The translations under genes were made by a program, and so were the position numbers. Shown here piece after piece: positions 9,505-17,749 of a stretch of DNA of 64,000 nucleotides; position 1 is the first letter of the stretch; each line of letters begins with the position of its first letter. The stretch lies in the NCBI RefSeq assembly GCF_007558815.1, contig NZ_VLTJ01000039.1:248001-312000 (forward strand), read 5' to 3'. Source of the DNA: Verticiella sediminum. Lineage in GTDB: Bacteria; Pseudomonadota; Gammaproteobacteria; Burkholderiales; Burkholderiaceae_B. Under the pieces are notes generated by a model. The model had not been told where the DNA came from and searched no databases. It saw nothing but the letters and a program-made list of their open reading frames with translations.

Positions 9505-9786
9505 ATGGCCACGTTTGGAAGACGCAACAACAAGGACAACAAGAAGAAGTTCGGACAGCAGAACCCGCTGTTCAAGCGCCGCCGCTTCTGCCGCTTCACC
9601 GCGGCGGGCGTCGAGCAGATCGACTACAAGGATGTCGACACCCTGCGTGACTTCATCCAGGAAAACGGCAAGGTGATCCCGGCCCGCCTGACCGGCACCA
9701 AGGCGCACTACCAGCGCCAGCTCGATACGGCCATCAAGCGTGCGCGCTTTCTCGCGCTGCTGCCGTACACCGACAACCACAACTGA
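9505..9786 (+). CDS. rpsR: 30S ribosomal protein S18
   Basis: 93 residues. After a basic N-terminus ([20 protein letters not shown]) comes the conserved S18 core: [60 protein letters not shown]18 pairs with S6 on 16S rRNA. AGAGG precedes the ATG. Third gene of the operon, ending 17 bp before rplI. Confidence 0.97.
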   Translation: MATFGRRNNKDNKKKFGQQNPLFKRRRFCRFTAAGVEQIDYKDVDTLRDFIQENGKVIPARLTGTKAHYQRQLDTAIKRARFLALLPYTDNHN

Positions 9787-9803
9787 TTGCCGGAGAACCC
9801 GCC

Positions 9804-10259
9804 ATGCAAATCATCCTCCTGGAAAAAGTCGCCAATGTGGGCGCTCTGGGCGAAGTCGTGCGCGTCAAGGACGGCTACGCTCGCAACTACCTGATCCCGC
9901 AGCGCAAGGCCAAGCGTGCCACCGCCGCCGCGCTGAAGGAATTCGAAGCGCGCCGCGCCGAGATCGAGAAGACCCAGGCCGAGCGCCTGGCAGCAGCCCA
10001 GGCCGTGGCCGGCAAGCTCGAAGGCCACACCGTTCACATCCGCCAGCGCGCTGGCGTGGACGGCCGCCTGTTCGGCTCGGTCACCAACGCGGACATCGCT
10101 GTCGAACTGAAGAAGGCCGGCTTCGAGACCGTTGAAAAGGCGATGGTGCGCCTGCCGGAAGGTCCGTTCAAGACCACCGGCGAATACGCCGTCGAAGTGC
10201 ACCTGCACACCGACGTCAACGCCAACGTGAACGTCCTGGTCGCCGGCGAAACCGTCTGA
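9804..10259 (+). CDS. rplI: 50S ribosomal protein L9
   Basis: 151 residues: N-terminal 23S rRNA-binding domain ([19 protein letters not shown], then [17 protein letters not shown]), the long connecting helix ([20 protein letters not shown]) and the C-terminal domain ([30 protein letters not shown]). Full family length. GGAG precedes the ATG. Last gene of the operon, followed 16 bp later by a strong terminator. Confidence 0.97.
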   Translation: MQIILLEKVANVGALGEVVRVKDGYARNYLIPQRKAKRATAAALKEFEARRAEIEKTQAERLAAAQAVAGKLEGHTVHIRQRAGVDGRLFGSVTNADIAVELKKAGFETVEKAMVRLPEGPFKTTGEYAVEVHLHTDVNANVNVLVAGETV

Positions 10260-10275
10260 CCCGGCGTTGACGTCC

Positions 10276-10309
10276 AAAAAATGGCCCGACATTGTCGGGC
10301 CATTTTTTT
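10276..10309 (+). terminator. Rho-independent terminator of the rpsF-rplI operon
   Basis: A perfect stem AAAAAATGGCCCGAC / GTCGGGCCATTTTTT with a 3-nt loop and seven Ts at 10303-10309, 16 bp after the rplI stop. The A-tract on the 5' side makes it functional on both strands in principle. Its U-tract runs directly into the first repeat unit. Confidence 0.95.
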
Positions 10310-10552
10310 GCCGCCGGGCCGCTCCCAAGGCAAAAAGCGCCCCCTCGGGGGGCAGCGCCGCCGCGCAGCGGCAAGCGTGGGGGCACGTTTTTGCCGCCGG
10401 GCCGCTCCCAAGGCAAAAAGCGCCCCCTCGGGGGCAGCGCCGCCGCGCAGCGGCAAGCGTGGGGGCACGTTTTTGCCGCCGGGCCGCTCCCCAAGGCAAA
10501 AAGCGCCCCCTCGGGGGGCAGCGCCGCCGCGCAGCGGCAAGCGTGGGGGCAC
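10305..10552. repeat. Three tandem REP-like units of about 82 bp (variant 1)
   Basis: Units at about 10305-10386, 10388-10468 and 10470-10552 are nearly identical. Each reads TTTTTGCCGCCGGGCCGCTC, then CAAGGCAAAAAGC, a GC hairpin GCCCCCTCGGGGGGC, CAGCGCC, a second stem GCCGC/GCGGC and AGCGTGGGGGCAC. Unit 2 has one or two fewer Gs and unit 3 one extra C. There are no variable spacers, so it is not CRISPR. The units fill most of the 380-bp gap between rplI and the convergent Bug gene; 10553-10639 shows nothing else. A diverged pair occurs at 40846-40988. Confidence 0.9.
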
Positions 10553-10639
10553 TTTTTCTTCAGTCCGTCGCCGCGGATCGCTATCGGCCGGCAGGTTCCG
10601 GCATGCCGCGCTCCGCCGCGAGCTGTGGGTGGCTGCAGC

Positions 10640-11626
10640 TCAGGGCGTGGCCATTTCGATGCCTGCCCGCCGCACCACGTCGGCCCACTTCTCCATCTCC
10701 CGGGCCTGGTAGGCCGCAAAGTCGGCGGGGCTGGAGCCCACCGGCTGCGCGCCCATGCTGGCGTAGCGTTCCTTCACCTGCGGCAGGGCCAGCGCACGCG
10801 CTGCATGCTCGGACAGGGTTTGCACGATCTCCTCGGGCGTGCCTTGCGGCGCCCAGAAGCCATACCAGGTGCTGATGGCAAAGCCAGGGTAGCCGGATTC
10901 CGCCACCGTGGGCACGTCGGGCAGGGCGGGCACGCGCTGCGGCGTGGTGACGGCAATGGCGCGCAACTGTCCGGACTGGATGAAGGGCATGGCCGACGGC
11001 ATGGAGTCGAACATGAAGTCGAGCTGGCCGCCGATCAGGTCGGCCAGGGCCGGGGCGCTGCCCTTGTAGGGTACGTGCAGCATGGGCAGGCCGGTGGCCA
11101 TGCGGAACGACTCGCCGGCGAGCTGCTGGGACGACGCCGTGCCGGCGGAGCCGAAGCTCAGGCCGCCATCCCTGGCCTTGGCGCTCGCGACGACGTCCTG
11201 CACGCTGCGGATGGTGCCGTTTGCCGGCACGACGAGCACCAGCGGCACGTCGGCGAGCTGGGTGATGGGGGCGAAATCCTGCAGCGCGTCATAGCGCATC
11301 TCCGGGTAGATCGTCGGGTTGATGACGTGCAGCGACGCATTGGCGAGGAAGGTGTAGCCATCGGGCTTGGCGCGGGCGACGGCTTCCGCGCCGATCATGC
11401 CGCTCGCGCCGGGCCGGTTGTCCACCACCACCTGCTGGCCGAGCGATTGCGACATCTCCATGGCCACGACGCGGGCGAGCAGGTCGGTCGGCCCGCCGGG
11501 CGGGTAGGGCAGGACGAGCCGGATCGGGCGCTCGGGGTAGTCGGCGGCATGGGCGGGCGCGGCAAGGCCGGCCGCGGCGAGCGTGCACAGGGCGCCGGCC
11601 AGCAGGCGGTTCCAGCGGAAAGTCAT
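10640..11626 (-). CDS. Bug-family (TctC-type) tripartite tricarboxylate transporter receptor
   Basis: 328 residues from the ATG at 11626, preceded by GAGGAGACAACC. Signal peptide to about residue 27 (ALCTLAAAGLAAPAHA-AD). The Bug signatures are plain: YPERPIRLVLPYPPGGPTDL near 30, VDNRPGASGMIGAEAVA near 70, GYTFLANAS and HVPYKGSAPALADLIGGQLD. These periplasmic proteins bind carboxylates and similar ligands for TctAB importers, but most Burkholderiales paralogues are orphans, as here. It is downstream of an MDR reductase and a CoA-transferase under a divergent LysR gene, suggesting capture of the acid those enzymes process. Confidence 0.92.
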   Translation of the reverse strand: MTFRWNRLLAGALCTLAAAGLAAPAHAADYPERPIRLVLPYPPGGPTDLLARVVAMEMSQSLGQQVVVDNRPGASGMIGAEAVARAKPDGYTFLANASLHVINPTIYPEMRYDALQDFAPITQLADVPLVLVVPANGTIRSVQDVVASAKARDGGLSFGSAGTASSQQLAGESFRMATGLPMLHVPYKGSAPALADLIGGQLDFMFDSMPSAMPFIQSGQLRAIAVTTPQRVPALPDVPTVAESGYPGFAISTWYGFWAPQGTPEEIVQTLSEHAARALALPQVKERYASMGAQPVGSSPADFAAYQAREMEKWADVVRRAGIEMATP

Positions 11627-11667
11627 GGTTGTCTCCTCGGTGTGTTGTCGTTGATTGGCGGAAAGGA

Positions 11668-12780
11668 TCAATCGAGCCCGGCGTCGATCTCCAGGGCGAT
11701 CTTGCCGATGACCTGGCGGCCGTGCAGGTCCGCCAGAGCCTGGGCGAGTTCGTGCATCGGATACACCCGCGAGAGCTGTGGCGTCAGCCTGCCGCGGGCG
11801 GCCCAGTCGAGCAGCGTCGCCATCGCGTGCTGCAGCGCGCGGGCGTGCTCGATGCGTTCGTCGTTGGGTGTCCAGCCGATGTAGCGGCCGAAGAAGAACG
11901 CATGCAGCGTGACGTTCTTTACCAGCAGGATGTTGGCGGGAAAGGCCGGCAGCTCGCCGCTGGCGAAGCCGACCGACAGGTAACGGCCGTTGGCAGCCAT
12001 GGCCCGTACCGCCGCGCCGGCCAGGGTGCCGCCCACCGGGTCGACGACGATGTCGGCGCCCTGGCCGCCCAGAGCCTCCTTGGTGGCCTCGGCCAGCGCC
12101 TCGTCCGGCGCGATGGCGGCGACTGCGCCGGCGCGCAGCGCGGCCTCGCGTTTGGCCGGTGTGCTGGCGCAGGCGATCACGCGCGCGCCCAGCAGAGCGC
12201 CGAGTTGCACGGCGGCCAGGCCCAGGCCGGCACCGGCGCCCAGCACCAGCACCGACTCGCCCGGTCGCAGGCCGCAGCGCCACAAGAGCCCGGTGTAGGC
12301 CGTGCCGTACGAGAGCGGCACGGGCAGGGCCTGGCGCAGCGGCAGGGCGTCGGGTACGGGGTACACCGTGTACTGCGGCACACGCAGCAGTTCGGCGTAG
12401 CAGCCCCAGTCCGCGATCAGGGCCACGCGCTGGCCCGGGCGCAGCCGCCGGACGTCGCTGCCGCAGGCGACGACCACGCCGACCGCCTCGGTGCCCGGAG
12501 AAAAGGGCAGTGGCGGGCGCCGCTGGTAGCGGCCTTCGATCAGCAGGCCGGTGGCGTGGCTCACGCTGGCGTAGGCGACCCGAACGATCACCTCGTGCGC
12601 TGCCGGTGCGCCGGGCGCCGCGATGCTGGCGCTGCGGACCGCGTCGCGGCAGGGACCGAAGCGCTCGCAGAGCAGGGCGCGCATCGTGGCGTCGCCGGCT
12701 GGCGCCACGGTCGTCGTGCCGGTGCGGTTCCGCGCGCCATCCGGGCGCGGCGTCCGGGCGTCCGGGCCGGGGGCGCTCAT
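11668..12780 (-). CDS. Zinc-independent MDR oxidoreductase (quinone oxidoreductase type)
   Basis: 370 residues from ATG 12780, which overlaps the CoA-transferase stop as ATGA and has GGGAG 8 nt upstream. The conserved domain begins only at Met33 (MRALLCERFGP, ATG 12684), so a shorter product is possible; the 32-residue N-terminus is Pro/Thr/Gly-rich. The GroES-like half has PFSPGTEAVGVVVACGSDV and the Rossmann half GESVLVLGAGAGLGLAAVQLG for NAD(P)H. The alcohol-dehydrogenase zinc ligands are absent, which favours enone/enoyl or quinone reduction. Substrate unknown; the CoA-transferase neighbour suggests an acyl-CoA route. Confidence 0.85.
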   Translation of the reverse strand: MSAPGPDARTPRPDGARNRTGTTTVAPAGDATMRALLCERFGPCRDAVRSASIAAPGAPAAHEVIVRVAYASVSHATGLLIEGRYQRRPPLPFSPGTEAVGVVVACGSDVRRLRPGQRVALIADWGCYAELLRVPQYTVYPVPDALPLRQALPVPLSYGTAYTGLLWRCGLRPGESVLVLGAGAGLGLAAVQLGALLGARVIACASTPAKREAALRAGAVAAIAPDEALAEATKEALGGQGADIVVDPVGGTLAGAAVRAMAANGRYLSVGFASGELPAFPANILLVKNVTLHAFFFGRYIGWTPNDERIEHARALQHAMATLLDWAARGRLTPQLSRVYPMHELAQALADLHGRQVIGKIALEIDAGLD

Positions 12781-13979
12781 GCCGCGCTCCCGGCAGCCGC
12801 CACGCCGCGCTGCCGGATCACACCCGCCGCGAGCAGGCGCTCGATCTCGATGTCGTCCAGGCCTTGCTCGCGCAGCACCGCCACGGTGTGTTCGCCGATG
12901 CCGGGTGGCGGCGTGAGCGCCCGCGCGTCGCCCAGAGCCGGCAGGCGGGCGAGCGGAACGGCAGGGCAGCCCTCGGCCTGGACCGGCTCGAACAGGCCGA
13001 GGTGGGCGGCCTGGGGATGGGCGGGCAGGTCGGCGAGGGCGCGTACGGGCGCGTGCAGTACGTCGTGCTGGGCGAACAGCGCCGACCAGGCGGCGTTCGA
13101 GGCGCTGGCCAACTGGGCACCCAGCGCCTCGTGCAGCACGGCCTTGTGCGCCATGCGGCTGGCGTTGTCGGCGAAGCGGGCGTCGGCCAGCCATTCCGGC
13201 CGGTCGAGCGCCCGGCACAGGCGGGCGAAATGCGCGTCGTTCAGGGCGAGCACCGACAGCAGCCCGTCCGCGGTCGCGAAGACCCCGTTGGGGGCGCTCA
13301 CCGCGCCCTCGCGCGGCCCGCCGGCGAGCAGGGTCTCGATCAGCTCGCCCGTCATCAGCGCCGCGCAGCTTTGCAGCAGGTTGAGCTTGATGTGCTGGCC
13401 ACGGCCGCTGCGGGCCTGTTTGTACAAGGCCGCCGCCACGGCCTGGGCCGCCTGGGTGGCGCAGGTCAGGTCCGCCAGCAGCAGGCCGATGCGGTGCGGT
13501 ACGCCGTCCGCCCCCCGGTTGATCGACATCAGGCCGGCGTCGGCCTGCATCACCGAATCCGAGGCCGGCGCCAGTGCGCCGGGCCCCGCATCGCCGTAGC
13601 CGCTGATGGAGAGATAGACCAGCTCGGGTCGCCCCGCCGACAGGCGGGCATAGTCCAGCCCCATGCGTTCGACCACGCCGGGCCGAAAGTTCTGCACCAC
13701 CACGTCGCAGGCGGCGGCCAGGGCGCGCAGCAGGGCCTGGCCGTCGGCCTGGCGGGCATCGACGCATACGCCGCGCTTGCCCGCGTTGTAGGCGATCGAC
13801 AGCGCGTTGTGCTCGCCATGGCGGGTGCCCACGCCGCGGCCCCAGTCGCCCTGCGGGGGCTCGACCTTGATGACCGTGGCGCCCTGCTGGGCCAGTATCT
13901 GCGTGCAATACGGCCCGGCAATGCCCTGGCTCAGATCCAGAATGCGCAGGCCCTCGAAGGGCAGGGCAGCGTCGCTCAA
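12777..13979 (-). CDS. CaiB/BaiF family (class III) CoA-transferase
   Basis: 400 residues from a TTG at 13979, chosen because GAGGAGA lies just upstream and the family's LRILDLSQGIAGPYCTQIL begins about residue 10; the longer ATG readings at 14087/14078 would overlap the LysR gene. Landmarks: GATVIKVEPPQGDWGR, AYNAGKRG, VVQNFRPGVVERMGLDYA, and SGYGDAGPGALAPASD, where the last Asp matches the catalytic aspartate region. The family moves CoA between acyl-CoA and a free acid. It is followed by the MDR reductase (4-bp overlap) and Bug receptor, forming one operon divergent from LysR. Confidence 0.88.
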   Translation of the reverse strand: MSDAALPFEGLRILDLSQGIAGPYCTQILAQQGATVIKVEPPQGDWGRGVGTRHGEHNALSIAYNAGKRGVCVDARQADGQALLRALAAACDVVVQNFRPGVVERMGLDYARLSAGRPELVYLSISGYGDAGPGALAPASDSVMQADAGLMSINRGADGVPHRIGLLLADLTCATQAAQAVAAALYKQARSGRGQHIKLNLLQSCAALMTGELIETLLAGGPREGAVSAPNGVFATADGLLSVLALNDAHFARLCRALDRPEWLADARFADNASRMAHKAVLHEALGAQLASASNAAWSALFAQHDVLHAPVRALADLPAHPQAAHLGLFEPVQAEGCPAVPLARLPALGDARALTPPPGIGEHTVAVLREQGLDDIEIERLLAAGVIRQRGVAAAGSAA

Positions 13980-14034
13980 TCGTCTCTCCTCGGCTCGTCG
14001 CGAAACGTATTGGAGATATGCTAGGGTCTCGCTT

Positions 14035-14062
14035 CGGAATGGACAATTACCCGGAATGTTCC
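14035..14062. promoter_or_regulatory. Candidate LysR operator between CoA-transferase operon and lysR
   Basis: In the divergent gap, CGGAATG occurs twice in direct orientation (14035-14041 and 14052-14058), 17 bp apart, and the second copy forms the palindrome GGAATGTTCC (14053-14062). It lies 15 bp before the LysR start, consistent with autoregulation and control of the divergent operon. No binding evidence exists in the sequence itself. Confidence 0.4.
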
Positions 14063-14076
14063 ATGAGTGTTGATTC

Positions 14077-15024
14077 ATGATTGACAATCTGCCGGATCTG
14101 AACCTGGTGCGCGTGTTCGTCTACCTGGTCGAATCGCCGAATCTCACGGAAGCCGCGCGGCGGCTGGGCATGACCCGCTCCAACGTGTCGCGCCGCCTGA
14201 AGCTCCTGGAGCAGCACCTGGGCACCCAGCTCATGCGGCGCACCACCCGGCACGTCGAGCTGACGCAGGCCGGCGCGCTGCTCTACGACCATGCCTCGCG
14301 CATGCTGTCCGAGCTGAGCACCGCCAGGGCCTCCATCGACAGCCTGGCAGGCGCCGTACGCGGCGACGTGCGGGTGCGCCTGCCCACCGGGCTGGGCCAC
14401 CTGTATCTCGCCCCGGTGCTGCTGGCCTTCGCGCGCCAGCATCCCGACATTGCCCTGCGCGTGCTGATCAACGACTACATCGGCGATCTGGTCTCGGCCG
14501 AGGTCGACGTGGCGATCAAGATCACCTCGCAACCGCCGGACGATCACGTGGCGCGCAAGCTGTGCGACGTGGCCTGGTGCCTGTGCGCGGCGCCGGATTT
14601 CCTCGTCCGGCAGGGCGCGCCGGCCGACATCGCCGCCCTGGCCGGCTTCGATCTGATCGCGCCGGCCTCGCTCGGGCGCCGCTTCGATCTGCGGTTCGAC
14701 GCCCGCGAGCAGCCTTTGCTGTTGCGTGTCGCGCCGCGCCTGCAGTCCGGCGACTACACCTTCCTGCTCCAGGCGGTACAGTCGGGCCTGGGCGTCGCGC
14801 TGCTGCCGCGCTACGCGGTCTGGCAGCAGTTGCGCGCCGGCACGCTGCACGAGGTGCTGGCGCAGCACGAGCCCGCCGGCGTGGGCGACAGCATGTACCT
14901 GCTCACGGCGCCCAACCGCTACCCATCGCTGGCCACACGCACGCTGATCGGATTCGTGAGCGAGAACATCCGCCAACAGCAGGCGGACTGGGCGCGTCCG
15001 GCACCCGGCACCCGGGCGCTGTAA
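14077..15024 (+). CDS. LysR-family transcriptional regulator
   Basis: 315 residues. N-terminal winged HTH: LNLVRVFVYLVESPNLTEAA, RRLGMTRSNVSRRLKLLEQH, LGTQLMRRTTRHVELTQAG. The effector domain follows (VRLPTGLGHLYLAPVLLAFA; GLGVALLPRYAV), of the CrgA/AaeR-like substrate-binding class. Divergently placed against the CoA-transferase/MDR/Bug operon, so it probably controls that operon in response to its substrate. It ends 27 bp before dnaB. Confidence 0.93.
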   Translation: MIDNLPDLNLVRVFVYLVESPNLTEAARRLGMTRSNVSRRLKLLEQHLGTQLMRRTTRHVELTQAGALLYDHASRMLSELSTARASIDSLAGAVRGDVRVRLPTGLGHLYLAPVLLAFARQHPDIALRVLINDYIGDLVSAEVDVAIKITSQPPDDHVARKLCDVAWCLCAAPDFLVRQGAPADIAALAGFDLIAPASLGRRFDLRFDAREQPLLLRVAPRLQSGDYTFLLQAVQSGLGVALLPRYAVWQQLRAGTLHEVLAQHEPAGVGDSMYLLTAPNRYPSLATRTLIGFVSENIRQQQADWARPAPGTRAL

Positions 15025-15051
15025 ACTCGCCTTTTCCTCGCATTGACCGCC

Positions 15052-16428
15052 ATGAGCACTCCCGCCGCCGATCCCCAAATCGAACAACTGCGCGTGCCGC
15101 CGCATTCCGTGGAGGCCGAGCAATCGGTCCTCGGCGGGCTGCTGCTCGACAACAGCGCCTGGGATCGCATCGCCGACGTGCTCGGCGAGGGCGATTTCTA
15201 CCGTTACGACCACCGCCTGATCTGGCAGCACATCTCCCGGCTGATCGGGCTCTCGCGCCCGGCGGACGTCATCACCGTGTTCGAGTCGTTGCAGACGGCC
15301 GGCAAGATCGACGACGTGGGCGGGCTCGCCTACCTGAACTCGCTTGCCCAGAACACGCCGTCGGCCGCGAACATCCGCCGCTACGCGGAAATCGTGCGCG
15401 ACCGCGCGGTGCTGCGCAAGCTGGTGACGGTGTCGGACGAGATTTCCTCGGCCGCCTTCAACCCGCAGGGCAAGGAGACGCGCCAACTGCTCGACGAAGC
15501 CGAATCCAAGATCTTCCAGATCGCCGAGGAGGGCTCGCGCGGCGCGGCCGGCTTCCAGGAGATCCAGCCGCTGCTCGGCCAGGTGGTCGATCGCATCGAC
15601 GAGCTGTATCACCGCGAAGGCGATACGGAAGTCACCGGCGTGCCGACCGGCTTCACCGACCTGGACAAGATGACCTCCGGCCTGCAGGGCGGTGACCTGG
15701 TCATCGTGGCCGGCCGCCCCTCCATGGGCAAGACCTCGTTCTCCATGAACATCGGCGAACACGTGGCCATCGAGCAGGGCCTGCCGGTGGCGGTGTTCTC
15801 CATGGAAATGGGCGCGGCGCAGCTCGCCATGCGGATGCTGGGCTCGGTCGGCCTGCTCGACCAGCACCGTCTGCGCACCGGCAAGCTCGAGGCGGACGAT
15901 TGGCCGCGCGTCACGCATGCCATCCAGCGCATGCAGGAGGCCCAGCTCTACATCGACGAGTCGCCGGCGCTGAACTCGATGGAAGTCCGCGCCCGGGCGC
16001 GCCGCCTCGCGCGCCAGTGCGGCAAGCTCGGCCTGATCATCATCGACTACCTGCAGCTCATGGGCGCGAACTCGTCCGGCGAGAACCGCGCCACCGAGGT
16101 CTCGGAAATCAGCCGCTCGCTCAAGGGCCTGGCCAAGGAGCTGGACTGCCCGCTGATCGCGCTCTCGCAGTTGAACCGCAGTCTCGAGCAGCGGCCCAAC
16201 AAGCGCCCGGTGATGAGCGACTTGCGCGAATCCGGCGCCATCGAGCAGGATGCCGACCTGATCCTCTTCATCTATCGCGACGAGGTCTACAACCCGGACA
16301 CGCCGGACAAGGGCACGGCCGAGATCATCATCGCCAAGCAGCGTAACGGCCCCATCGGTACCTGCCGGCTCACGTTCCAGGGCTCGAGCACCCGCTTCCT
16401 GAATTTCACCGCCGCGCCCCAGTACTGA
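15052..16428 (+). CDS. dnaB: Replicative DNA helicase DnaB
   Basis: 458 residues from ATG 15052. N-terminal domain begins after a short leader: LRVPPHSVEAEQSVLGGLLL. The RecA-like motor carries Walker A GRPSMGKTS (Lys227), LPVAVFSMEMGAAQLAMRML, Walker B LIIIDYLQLMG and the arginine-finger region SDLRESGAIEQDADLILF. It is the hexameric 5'-3' helicase of the replication fork, loaded by DnaC/DciA-type loaders and bound by DnaG. No intein or truncation is seen. Confidence 0.97.
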   Translation: MSTPAADPQIEQLRVPPHSVEAEQSVLGGLLLDNSAWDRIADVLGEGDFYRYDHRLIWQHISRLIGLSRPADVITVFESLQTAGKIDDVGGLAYLNSLAQNTPSAANIRRYAEIVRDRAVLRKLVTVSDEISSAAFNPQGKETRQLLDEAESKIFQIAEEGSRGAAGFQEIQPLLGQVVDRIDELYHREGDTEVTGVPTGFTDLDKMTSGLQGGDLVIVAGRPSMGKTSFSMNIGEHVAIEQGLPVAVFSMEMGAAQLAMRMLGSVGLLDQHRLRTGKLEADDWPRVTHAIQRMQEAQLYIDESPALNSMEVRARARRLARQCGKLGLIIIDYLQLMGANSSGENRATEVSEISRSLKGLAKELDCPLIALSQLNRSLEQRPNKRPVMSDLRESGAIEQDADLILFIYRDEVYNPDTPDKGTAEIIIAKQRNGPIGTCRLTFQGSSTRFLNFTAAPQY

Positions 16429-16498
16429 GCTTCGGCCTGTTTTTTGCACTTGACCGGGCGGTGGCCGGTCCGGTCCGCGCTGCCCCGATGGAGTCCGT

Positions 16499-17653
16499 AT
16501 GCGCAAGTTGTCGATGGAACACAAGGCGTTCGTCCTGATCCTGACCCTGGTCACAATCGCTTTTTTCTGGATACTCTTTCCGTTCTACGGCGCCATACTC
16601 TGGGCGGTGATCCTGGCGATCATCTTCAACCCGCTGCAGCGGCGCCTGCGGGCCCGCATGCGCAACCGCAACCTCGCATCACTCATCTCGCTCTTCGTGT
16701 GCGTGGTGATCGCGGTGGTGCCGGTCATCATCATCGTCGCCTCGGTGGCGCAGCAGGTGGTCTGGCTGTACCAGCAGATCAGCACGGGCAGGATCGATTT
16801 CGGCGCCTACGCCAACCAGATCCAGCAGGCCATCCCCGCGAGCGTGCACAGCGCGTTGAACAGCCTGGGCGTGGGCGATCTCGACTCGCTGCGCCAGCGC
16901 CTGTCGCAGGCGGCGCTGGCGGGCAGCCAGTTCATCGCCAATCGCGCGCTGAACATCGGCCAGGTCACGTTCCAGTTCGTGATTCAGTTCTTCGTGATGC
17001 TGTATCTGCTGTTCTTCCTGTTTCGCGACGGGCCGATGCTGGTCAACCGCATCCGCGACGCCGTGCCGCTGGAGGATGGGCGCAAGCACCAGCTCGCCGA
17101 GAAGTTCACCACCGTGCTGCGCGCCACGGTCAAGGGCAACATCATCGTCGCCATCACGCAAGGCGTGCTGGGCGGCCTCGCGTTCTGGTTCTTCGGCATC
17201 CAGGGCGCGCTGCTCTGGGGCGTGCTGATGGCGGTCCTCTCGCTGCTGCCCGCGGTCGGCGCGGGCCTGGTCTGGGGGCCGGTGGCGATCTATTTCCTGG
17301 TGTCGGGCGCGACCTGGCAGGGCGTTGCGCTGATAGTCTACGGCGTGCTGGTGATCGGGCTGGTCGACAACGTGCTGCGCCCCATCCTGGTTGGCAAGGA
17401 CACCAAGTTGCCGGACTACATCGTGCTGATCTCCACCCTGGGCGGCATGGCCTTGATGGGCCTGAACGGCTTCGTGATCGGGCCGCTGGTGGCGGCGCTG
17501 TTCATCGCCATCTGGGCGCTGTTCGCCAAGTCGCCGGACGATCAGTCCACGCCGTCGGTGCCCGATGGCGCCTCGACGACGACCAGCGTGGCGCGTCGCG
17601 CGGTGAAGGACGGGCGCGAGGAAGTCGTCGTCGTTTCGCAGAAGATCGAATAG
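16499..17653 (+). CDS. AI-2E family (PerM/YdiK-type) membrane permease
   Basis: 384 residues with about eight membrane segments: FVLILTLVTIAFFWILFPFY, LWAVILAIIFNPLQRRLRAR, VVIAVVPVIIIVASVAQQVV, FVIQFFVMLYLLFFLFRDGP, and the family motif GVLGGLAFWFFGIQGALLWG followed by LSLLPAVGAGLVWGP and DNVLRPILVGKDTKLPD. The family includes TqsA and Na+/H+ antiporter-like members; the true substrate is usually unknown. The cytoplasmic tail after 340 is charged. Monocistronic, convergent with the PhoH gene across a shared hairpin. Confidence 0.9.
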   Translation: MRKLSMEHKAFVLILTLVTIAFFWILFPFYGAILWAVILAIIFNPLQRRLRARMRNRNLASLISLFVCVVIAVVPVIIIVASVAQQVVWLYQQISTGRIDFGAYANQIQQAIPASVHSALNSLGVGDLDSLRQRLSQAALAGSQFIANRALNIGQVTFQFVIQFFVMLYLLFFLFRDGPMLVNRIRDAVPLEDGRKHQLAEKFTTVLRATVKGNIIVAITQGVLGGLAFWFFGIQGALLWGVLMAVLSLLPAVGAGLVWGPVAIYFLVSGATWQGVALIVYGVLVIGLVDNVLRPILVGKDTKLPDYIVLISTLGGMALMGLNGFVIGPLVAALFIAIWALFAKSPDDQSTPSVPDGASTTTSVARRAVKDGREEVVVVSQKIE

Positions 17654-17676
17654 GTCGCCACGGCAGGCGCCCCAAG

Positions 17677-17714
17677 AACGAAGGGCCCGGCGCTTGCGCG
17701 CCGGGCCCTTCGTT
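17677..17714. terminator. Shared 17-bp hairpin between convergent genes
   Basis: AACGAAGGGCCCGGCGC (17677-17693) and its exact complement (17698-17714) enclose a TTGC loop. It lies 23 bp after the permease stop and 35 bp after the PhoH stop on the other strand, so it probably ends both transcripts. The U-tract is minimal. Confidence 0.75.
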
Positions 17715-17749
17715 GCAGACAAGGCTGCGGCTTTGCCGCAGCCTCTGGC

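Noticed and set aside
10305-10552. CRISPR array
   Set aside because: Units abut with no variable spacers and no cas genes are present; the units have REP-like internal stems.
12684-12780. Separate short gene ahead of the MDR reductase
   Set aside because: It is in frame with the reductase and continuous with it, so it is either its N-terminus or untranslated leader.
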